Shown: positions 58,304-64,000 of the stretch, piece after piece
How positions within the stretch are numbered: position 1 is the first letter of the stretch
Layout of the letters: each line of letters starts with the position of its first letter
NCBI GenBank assembly: GCA_020852255.1
Contig: JADZBD010000020.1
Span: forward strand, 57,700 to 121,699
DNA from: Bacteroidia bacterium
GTDB lineage: Bacteria > Bacteroidota > Bacteroidia > JADZBD01
Direction of reading: 5' to 3'
DNA length: 64,000 bases
Made by a program: the position numbers and the translations under genes
Notes under the pieces: generated by a model
Database searches by the model: none
What the model was told of the DNA's origin: nothing
Seen by the model: only the letters and a program-made list of their open reading frames with translations

Positions 58304-59623
58304 ATGTTAATCCTAAAATTCGGCGGAACATCTGTAGGGTCACCGGAGCGTATAAAAAAACTGGTTCCGCTGATTGATGATGCACGAGATAAAATAGTGG
58401 TATTATCAGCCATGAGTGGTACCACCAATGCCCTTGTGGAGATTGCCACGGCACTGTATTCCCGGGACAGCAAGAAGGCGAACGCCCAGATCGCGGCACT
58501 GGAGGCAGCATACAAACAGGTGGTGAAAGACCTTTTTTCCAAAGACGCTTTCCTGAAAATGGGAGAACAGCTGATCAGAAATCATTTTGATCATCTCCGG
58601 TCATTTACGCTTGATATGTTCACGGCAAATGAGGAGAAAGCCATTCTTGCACAGGGAGAGCTGATCTCAACCGCCCTCGTGCATTATTACCTTGAAGAGA
58701 AAGGAATACCTTCTGTTCTCCTCCCTGCACTGAATTTTATGCGCATAGACGAAAATGAGGAGCCGGACCTGGATGCCATTGAAAAAGGTCTCCGGGTTGA
58801 ACTAAAGAAACATCCGGGCCACCTCTTTATTACACAGGGTTATATCTGCAGAAATTCTTTCGGAGAAATTGATAACCTGAAGCGCGGCGGAAGCGATTAC
58901 ACCGCCACCCTTATTGGGGCGGCGCTGCATAGCCAGGAAATACAGATATGGACGGATATTGACGGCATGCATAATAACGATCCGCGTATTGTTGAAAATA
59001 CACGACCGGTTACGCAGATGTCCTTCGACGAAGCGGCGGAGTTGGCCTACTTTGGTGCGAAGATCCTGCATCCCACCTGCGTATTGCCGGCACAGAAGCG
59101 CAAAGTTCCGGTACGTCTTCTGAACACCATGCAACCGGAAGCAAAAGGTACCTTAATCTCGGAGCAGCCTCCACAAGACCGGATTACTGCCATTGCAGCC
59201 AAAGACGGAATCACTGCCATTAACATACGTTCGGGCCGAATGTTGCTGGCTTATGGTTTCCTGCGGTCGGTATTCGAAGTTTTTGAAAGATACCGAACGC
59301 CCATCGACATGATCACCACTTCGGAGGTGGCCGTTTCCCTGACCATTGATCAGCCGAAACACCTGCCTGAAATCATCAGGGAACTGGAAATGTTCGGATC
59401 CGTACAAACAGACCGCGATCAAACGATCATTTGTATTGTGGGAAGTTTTTCAGGCGAGAAAAAGGGATATGCCCGGAAAATTTTTGATGCACTGGCAACT
59501 ATTCCGATTCGTATGATCTCTTACGGCGGGAGTGAGAATAACGTAAGTGTACTCGTGGATACCCGCTTTAAAAAGGAAGCCCTCAACGCACTGAATGACG
59601 GATTATTTGCGGAGGCCTTATGA
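58304..59623 (+). CDS. lysC: Aspartate kinase (lysine-pathway type)
   Basis: A 439-residue monofunctional aspartokinase, the first step to lysine, threonine and methionine. The N-terminus KFGGTSVG binds ATP, RGGSDYTATLIGAAL and IWTDIDGMHNNDPRIV are further substrate motifs. Two C-terminal ACT domains (about 300-365 and 375-435) would give allosteric feedback by lysine or threonine. No homoserine dehydrogenase is fused. It overlaps lysA by four bases, so this enzyme feeds diaminopimelate and lysine synthesis. Confidence 0.95.
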   Translation: MLILKFGGTSVGSPERIKKLVPLIDDARDKIVVLSAMSGTTNALVEIATALYSRDSKKANAQIAALEAAYKQVVKDLFSKDAFLKMGEQLIRNHFDHLRSFTLDMFTANEEKAILAQGELISTALVHYYLEEKGIPSVLLPALNFMRIDENEEPDLDAIEKGLRVELKKHPGHLFITQGYICRNSFGEIDNLKRGGSDYTATLIGAALHSQEIQIWTDIDGMHNNDPRIVENTRPVTQMSFDEAAELAYFGAKILHPTCVLPAQKRKVPVRLLNTMQPEAKGTLISEQPPQDRITAIAAKDGITAINIRSGRMLLAYGFLRSVFEVFERYRTPIDMITTSEVAVSLTIDQPKHLPEIIRELEMFGSVQTDRDQTIICIVGSFSGEKKGYARKIFDALATIPIRMISYGGSENNVSVLVDTRFKKEALNALNDGLFAEAL

Positions 59624-60771
59624 GTCTGCAGAAGCATATTCCATCGTTTAAAAAACAGAAGACACCATTCTGGTTTTATGATATGTCCATGCTCGGAGAA
59701 ACACTGCAGCGTGTTGCAAGGGCGGCGAAGGCGCACAACTTTGAAGTCCACTACGCACTTAAGGCGAATTCAAATATTCCCATCTTAAAAAAGATCAGGG
59801 CTGCCGGTTTAGGGGCTGACTGTGTAAGCGGCAATGAAGTGAAGAGGGCGGTAGAGTGCGGTTTTAATACGGAACGGATTGTGTTCGCCGGAGTAGGAAA
59901 GTCAGATGGTGAGATTCGTTACGCCTTGTCGAAAAACATTTTCTGTTTCAATTGTGAATCAGCACAGGAGATCGGGGTGATCCAGTCAATCGCCGCAAAG
60001 ATGAAGAAAACGGCTCGTATTGCTTTGCGTATTAATCCCAATGTGAACGCGAACACACATCGTTACATCACGACCGGACTGGAAGAAAATAAATTTGGCA
60101 TTAACTTGTGGGAACTGGATGAAGTAATGGAAACAGTTCTGAAGTGCAGAAATATAGACCTCACCGGAATTCATTTTCATATCGGTTCTCAAATTTCTGA
60201 TTTGGAGCCTTTCCGTTCCCTTTGCCTGCGGGTGAATGAGATTCAGGAGTGGTTTATCAGCCGGAGGATCCTTCTTAAGGAGATCAATGTAGGCGGAGGG
60301 CTCGGCGTTGACTATCACCATCCGGACGCCAATGGCAAAATAGACTTTGAGTCGTTTTTTAAGTTGTTTCATCGTTTTATTGAATTGCGCCCAGGACAGC
60401 GTTTGCATTTTGAACTGGGAAGATCCATTGTGGCGTCTTGCGGGAGTTTGATTTCAAAAGTGTTGTACGTAAAAAAGGGAGTGAATACTAATTTTGCTAT
60501 TCTGGATGCAGGGATGACGGAGCTGATTCGCCCGGCCTTGTATCAAAGCTATCACACAATTCAAAACCTGAGCGCGAAAGGCCGGAGAGGCGAGGAGCGG
60601 TACGATGTAGTTGGTCCTATTTGCGAATCATCCGATTGTTTTGCCAAAGCCCTTATTCTTCCCGAGATCAGGCGCGGCGACCTCATCGCTATACGAACAA
60701 CGGGTGCTTACGGAGAGGTGATGTCATCGGGATATAACTTGCGGGATAAAGCGAAAGCAGTGTATAAATAA
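59620..60771 (+). CDS. lysA: Diaminopimelate decarboxylase
   Basis: A 383-residue PLP enzyme of the alanine-racemase fold III that converts meso-diaminopimelate to lysine. The cofactor lysine lies in VHYALKANSN (K48), the substrate loop reads HFHIGSQISDLEPF, and the second active-site cysteine is in GPICESSDCFAK. It overlaps the end of lysC (ATGA). Length and motifs are ordinary for LysA. Confidence 0.95.
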   Translation: MSLQKHIPSFKKQKTPFWFYDMSMLGETLQRVARAAKAHNFEVHYALKANSNIPILKKIRAAGLGADCVSGNEVKRAVECGFNTERIVFAGVGKSDGEIRYALSKNIFCFNCESAQEIGVIQSIAAKMKKTARIALRINPNVNANTHRYITTGLEENKFGINLWELDEVMETVLKCRNIDLTGIHFHIGSQISDLEPFRSLCLRVNEIQEWFISRRILLKEINVGGGLGVDYHHPDANGKIDFESFFKLFHRFIELRPGQRLHFELGRSIVASCGSLISKVLYVKKGVNTNFAILDAGMTELIRPALYQSYHTIQNLSAKGRRGEERYDVVGPICESSDCFAKALILPEIRRGDLIAIRTTGAYGEVMSSGYNLRDKAKAVYK

Positions 60772-60780
60772 TTGCCGGGG

Positions 60781-62175
60781 TTAAAGTCGTACTCCGATCA
60801 CAAGAATATCATCTATCGCTTCCACTCCGGCCATCCAGTTTTCAATGAATTCATCCAGATGCTTTTCCTGATCCGGCATGGATTTTTCCCGGACAGACAT
60901 CAACAGGTCTTTGAATTTCCTTGCGGTTAGCTTTTTACCACTTTTTCCGTTGAATGTATCGGCATATCCGTCGGTGAATACATAAAAGCTATCTCCCGGG
61001 TAAAGCTGGATGTCGTGGGTGTCGAACGGCTGATGATTGTCGGTGAACCCGCCGATGGCCTTTTTAGTGGCGGGAATCACTTCCGGAGTTAAGGAACCGG
61101 CAGAAGCCGCCGTGGATTGTCCGCGAATAATCCACAATGGGCGATTGGCACCGGCATATCGGACTTTCCGATTAGCAAAATCTATTTCACACAGCGCGAT
61201 ATCCATCCCGTCGCGGGTAGCATGGTCATCATCTGTTTGTTTGAGTGTGGCGCGAATGGCACGGTTAAGGTATTCCAGTATCGCGGAAGGGCCGGAACAT
61301 TTGGCAATGGCGTCTTCCAGCTTTTCCGAACAGATCATGCTCATAAGTGCACCCGGTACACCATGTCCTGTGCAGTCGGCGGCAGCAAGGAACACCGATG
61401 AACCTTTGACACTGAAAAAGTAAAAGTCACCACTTACAATGTCCTTCGGTTTGAAGAGAATGAAGCTATCCCGGATGTGGCGGTGGATATCCTCTCTTGC
61501 CGGAAGTTTCGCCTGTTGGATTCGCCGGGCATAGGTGATGGAGGAGATGATCTCTTCCTTTTGTGTTTCGAGGAGTTTCTTTTGGTTCCGGATGAGTGAT
61601 TCCGCGGTTGCTTTCGCATTAATGAAAGCCGTTACGATATAGATGTTGAGAAGGAAAGGAAAGATGATGAATACCGAGGCAGTGGGAAGGATCTGGTTTT
61701 CCGGGAGTCCAAAATTGAGGAGAGAGACACCGTTTTCAGCAGGAATACACCCCCCATAGAGTAGTGCCACAAACAGGGCAAGGACGCTTCCCCAGGTTTT
61801 CCCCATGACAAAAAAGCTGTAAATAACCAGCAGCAGGCTCCAGAGACCGGCCTGCAGTTCAAAGTATCCGTTTTGGAAGATCAGGCTGCCGGCAGACATG
61901 ATGCAATCCATGATAATGAAGGTGATACCGATATGCCTGAGCGGAAGATTCGACCGGAACAGTACATAAATCAAGCTAAGCGTAGTAATTTCAAAAATAT
62001 TGATCGCAAAATGATACCAGTAGCCGTTCATTCCGAGCTGGATCACAAATGGAATGGCTAAGACGGACATAAAGAACGTAAAATCAAAAACAAGTTTGAT
62101 TTTAGCCTTTTCAAAAACATCCTCTGTACTATCCAGCCGGTGACCTATGAAATACGTCCTGATCCTATTATACAT
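60781..62175 (-). CDS. Membrane PP2C-type protein phosphatase (SpoIIE family)
   Basis: A 464-residue protein with six N-terminal membrane helices (about 28-200), a short coiled coil (about 200-225), and a C-terminal PP2C/SpoIIE phosphatase (about 225-464). Catalytic motifs seen are KPKDIVSGDFYFF, AADCTGHGVPGALMSMICSEKL, GMDIALCEIDFANRKVRYAGANRPLWIIR, and the metal-binding DSFYVFTDGYADTFNG. Phosphatases of this kind remove phosphate from Ser/Thr of partner-switch proteins, including SiaC-type ones. A siaB-siaC pair lies 37 kb away, unlinked. The substrate is unproven. It stands as a single gene. Confidence 0.92.
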   Translation of the reverse strand: MYNRIRTYFIGHRLDSTEDVFEKAKIKLVFDFTFFMSVLAIPFVIQLGMNGYWYHFAINIFEITTLSLIYVLFRSNLPLRHIGITFIIMDCIMSAGSLIFQNGYFELQAGLWSLLLVIYSFFVMGKTWGSVLALFVALLYGGCIPAENGVSLLNFGLPENQILPTASVFIIFPFLLNIYIVTAFINAKATAESLIRNQKKLLETQKEEIISSITYARRIQQAKLPAREDIHRHIRDSFILFKPKDIVSGDFYFFSVKGSSVFLAAADCTGHGVPGALMSMICSEKLEDAIAKCSGPSAILEYLNRAIRATLKQTDDDHATRDGMDIALCEIDFANRKVRYAGANRPLWIIRGQSTAASAGSLTPEVIPATKKAIGGFTDNHQPFDTHDIQLYPGDSFYVFTDGYADTFNGKSGKKLTARKFKDLLMSVREKSMPDQEKHLDEFIENWMAGVEAIDDILVIGVRL

Positions 62176-62299
62176 AATGTGCTCTAATCCGAAAGAAAAA
62201 AACGCAGTCCTTCTGTTCTGGTGCGCAATTAAAGGTATGAAATATTATTACAGATCCTCCGGGTGTCGGTAGAAGAAAAAGCAGTGAAGAGAAACAAGC

Positions 62300-62316
62300 G
62301 CACAACTAAATTGTGC
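62300..62316 (-). terminator. Possible terminator hairpin after the minus-strand lipoprotein
   Basis: GCACAA and TTGTGC form a six-base-pair stem around a five-base loop, five bases past the stop of the minus-strand lipoprotein gene; the following minus-strand sequence (GCTTGTTTC) is mildly T-rich. Confidence 0.4.
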
Positions 62317-62320
62317 AGGC

Positions 62321-62998
62321 TCATTCTTTATTAGATTTTCTGAAGGAGTATGTCAATCCAAAACTCACCAGGATTGGGAAGTTATCAATCTTGCCGCTCA
62401 CGGTTGGCAAAGAAACACCGAATTGGGTATTGAACTGAATACTCTTCAATCCCATCCTGGCCCCAATTACCGGCTCTATGAACAACACCTGCTGATCCGA
62501 GCCAAAATCAAGATAGGATAACCGGGTGGCGAAATATGAATTTCCGCGTATTTTCCGTTCAGGGTTTGTTTCTTTGGTTACCAGAAGGCCAATGGCGGGT
62601 TGAATAAAAATCCGTGAAAAGTCCATTTTAATGGTTGAGCTGTTTCCTTGTAAATCGGTGCTGGTGGAACGGACGTCCCCCATTCCATAGCCCCCATAAA
62701 GTTCAAATAGTCCCTTTGTTCCGATACTGCGGTAATATCCGATCCCACCTTCAAAAACGGAATGAGAATGCGAGCCGTTTATGGTGGAGTAATTGAAAAC
62801 CAGTCCAAGATTTTTTACGGGGGAAACGGCACCCTGAAAATCCAGTCCACCAGACCCCACCGATGCTTCAATGTTCAAATCACCCTGATTATTCAACATC
62901 GGAGCATTAACGCGATGAGGGAAATAGTCGGGGGTCTTGCACTGCGAAAGCAATGAGGAAATTAATACCAAACAGCAGGCTTTGATGAATAGTCTCAT
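62321..62998 (-). CDS. Lipoprotein with outer-membrane beta-barrel-like body
   Basis: A 225-residue protein from ATG 62998 with a clear lipobox (VLISSLLSQCKTPDYF). The upstream reading frame adds 21 residues without signal character. The mature part is beta-strand rich (GDLNIEASVGSGGLDFQGAVSPVKNLGLVFNYSTING and KGLFELYGGYGMG), ending in FPILVSFGLTYSFRKSNKE, like small barrel proteins of Bacteroidota. Lipid-anchored barrels of this shape are common and of unknown function. It is followed by a weak terminator hairpin. Confidence 0.78.
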   Translation of the reverse strand: MRLFIKACCLVLISSLLSQCKTPDYFPHRVNAPMLNNQGDLNIEASVGSGGLDFQGAVSPVKNLGLVFNYSTINGSHSHSVFEGGIGYYRSIGTKGLFELYGGYGMGDVRSTSTDLQGNSSTIKMDFSRIFIQPAIGLLVTKETNPERKIRGNSYFATRLSYLDFGSDQQVLFIEPVIGARMGLKSIQFNTQFGVSLPTVSGKIDNFPILVSFGLTYSFRKSNKE

Positions 62999-63114
62999 TC
63001 GGTGCGTTATTAATAAAGAAAAAATTATTCCCCTCCAAACAAATGTCTCGAAAAGGCGCATTTAAAATGTATGACGTGCCTCATACTTCCGGCAACTCTT
63101 TCCGACCGTTTTCC

Positions 63115-63122
63115 TATCTTTG
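63115..63122 (+). promoter_or_regulatory. Bacteroidota -7 element upstream of the M1 peptidase (TATCTTTG)
   Basis: TATCTTTG is an exact -7 match, with the start codon of the peptidase 54 bases downstream. The spacing gives an ordinary leader, unlike the close-set boxes elsewhere. No TTTG box lies 19 bases upstream. Confidence 0.5.
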
Positions 63123-63176
63123 CCTCCCACCATTCAAATGTCACTGTATTAACTTTATATCTCTATATCCCCGCCT

Positions 63177-64000
63177 ATGCGCCCCATTTTATTCCTTTAT
63201 TTTTTTCTGCCGGTCGCTCTCTGCGCCCAATCAACCCGGACATATTTTGAGGACGACCAGCGTGCTCCGCGGGAAAGGCTTGTCGACTTTACGCATCTCC
63301 GGCTTGAGGTTGCTTTTACGCCTGAAAAGGGTCTTGTAAAAGGAACGGTCACTCATTTTTTTACCCCTCTCCGGAAAGAAGTGGACTCTATTGTACTCGA
63401 TGGACCAGGGATCCGCGTCCTCGATCTTTTACTCAATGGAAAAAAGGCAGAATATAAAAACGAGGGTGACCTTATTATCATTTATTGCAAACCCGCACTC
63501 CTCTGGGAAACTAAAGATTCCCTGACCATTACCTACGAGGCAAATCCCCGGAAAGGTCTCTATTTCATCGGCTGGAACGACCCCCTCAATCTCTCACGAA
63601 AGCAGATATGGAGCCAGGGCCAGGGAACCGATAACAGGATGTGGATCCCCATGTACGATGAAATGAATGATAAGATCACGTCTGAACTGATCGTACGATT
63701 CGACTCAAAATATAAGGTTTTATCCAACGGTACCCAGCTTTCTTCTAAATCCCAGAAGGACGGAACCACCCGCTGGCACTACCGCATGAAAAATCCTCAT
63801 GCGCCATACCTGATCATGCTTGGTATTGGAATCTATGATATCAAAACCTCCAAATCGAAGTCCGGTGTTCCGATGAATTTCTATTATTACCCGGAGCATA
63901 AAGACCGGGTGGAAATTACTTACCGTTACAGTGAGCAGATGATGGACTGGTTTGAGAATGAAACCGGCTTTAAATACGGATGGGAATCTTATTCCCAGAT
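63177..64000 (+). CDS. M1 family metallopeptidase, N-terminal part (cut by window end)
   Basis: The first 274 residues of an exported M1 peptidase; the rest lies beyond the window. ATG 63177 gives a signal peptide (MRPILFLYFFLPVALCAQ). The N-terminal beta-saddle domain is recognised by DFTHLRLEVAFTPEKGLVKGTVTHFFTPL, DSLTITYEANPRKGLYFIGWNDP, and the LTA4H-like QIWSQGQGTDNRMWIPMYDEMNDKITSELIV. The zinc motif HExxH(18)E would be downstream and is not visible. Bacteroidota have many such aminopeptidases for peptide use. No downstream neighbours are visible. Confidence 0.85.
   Translation, partial: MRPILFLYFFLPVALCAQSTRTYFEDDQRAPRERLVDFTHLRLEVAFTPEKGLVKGTVTHFFTPLRKEVDSIVLDGPGIRVLDLLLNGKKAEYKNEGDLIIIYCKPALLWETKDSLTITYEANPRKGLYFIGWNDPLNLSRKQIWSQGQGTDNRMWIPMYDEMNDKITSELIVRFDSKYKVLSNGTQLSSKSQKDGTTRWHYRMKNPHAPYLIMLGIGIYDIKTSKSKSGVPMNFYYYPEHKDRVEITYRYSEQMMDWFENETGFKYGWESYSQ

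Noticed and set aside
60781..62175. A phage- or defence-related signalling protein.
   Set aside because: It is a standard membrane PP2C phosphatase with no associated nuclease, helicase, cyclase or other defence gene.
1..64000. tRNA, rRNA, insertion sequence, integrase, prophage or restriction/CRISPR/abortive-infection genes.
   Set aside because: Reading both strands I found no tRNA cloverleaf, transposase, integrase, capsid, methylase-endonuclease pair or Cas protein; the window looks like ordinary chromosome.

Overview
The window looks like chromosomal core and surface genome of a free-living member of the Bacteroidota (class Bacteroidia or a close relative), probably an uncultivated gliding-type lineage. 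The evidence is a C-terminal CHU_C (type B) sorting domain for the type IX secretion system paired with a PorP/SprF protein, TonB-dependent receptors, DUF4369/TlpA, DUF4349, DUF4846 and SiaB/SiaC family proteins, near-absence of Shine-Dalgarno sequences, and -7 promoter elements of the Bacteroidota type (TAnnTTTG). I found no rRNA, tRNA, CRISPR array, insertion sequence, prophage or recognisable defence island.

Layout. 56-2382: a PAS histidine kinase overlapping a receiver-Crp fusion regulator. 2410-5353: a secreted S1/P1-type hydrolase, a YD-like secreted protein and an XRE-type regulator. 5375-7290: an MFS exporter with an outer-membrane barrel protein. 7632-14126: a three-gene operon made of a 1522-residue protein with twenty 60-residue repeats, a protein ending in a LecA/PA-IL-like lectin fold, and a DUF4846 lipoprotein. 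14123-17657: small membrane and thioredoxin-like genes. 17801-21401: a CotH-kinase T9SS cargo and its PorP/SprF partner. 21407-23572 (minus): siaB-siaC and a class V aminotransferase. 23617-31773: a GNAT, a heptaheme cytochrome-TPR lipoprotein, MltG, a phosphohexomutase, a TonB receptor and DUF2279, followed by an acyltransferase (to 33128). 33085-40342 (minus): DUF4349, then an operon tgt-lptG-yggS-eamA-hypothetical-ompA. 40444-42798: glycosyltransferase, ECF sigma factor and rsmG with overlapping ends. 42978-46799: a very large exported protein. 46857-49138 (minus): class I aldolase-accD and a FtsB/DivIC protein. 49222-55617: L,D-transpeptidase, a giant TPR-MORN protein, a transglutaminase-like protein and a YbgC thioesterase. 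55650-58144: a cobalamin riboswitch with a BtuB-like receptor. 58304-60771: lysC-lysA. 60781-62998 (minus): a membrane PP2C phosphatase and a lipoprotein. 63177-64000: the start of an M1 aminopeptidase cut by the window end.

How the parts fit. Much of the content concerns the envelope: T9SS export (CotH/PorP, the 1273-residue protein), lipopolysaccharide transport (LptG), peptidoglycan remodelling (MltG, L,D-transpeptidase, FtsB/DivIC, lysine/diaminopimelate genes) and vitamin B12 uptake under riboswitch control. SiaB/SiaC and a distant SpoIIE-type phosphatase could form a partner-switching signalling module, but without a linked SiaD cyclase. Several start codons sit only 3-5 bases after a perfect -7 element, which predicts leaderless transcripts and decides several start sites. 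I did not find a clear-cut new biological system. The best candidates for something undescribed are the 7632-14126 repeat/lectin/DUF4846 operon and the 49222-55617 L,D-transpeptidase/MORN/transglutaminase cluster.
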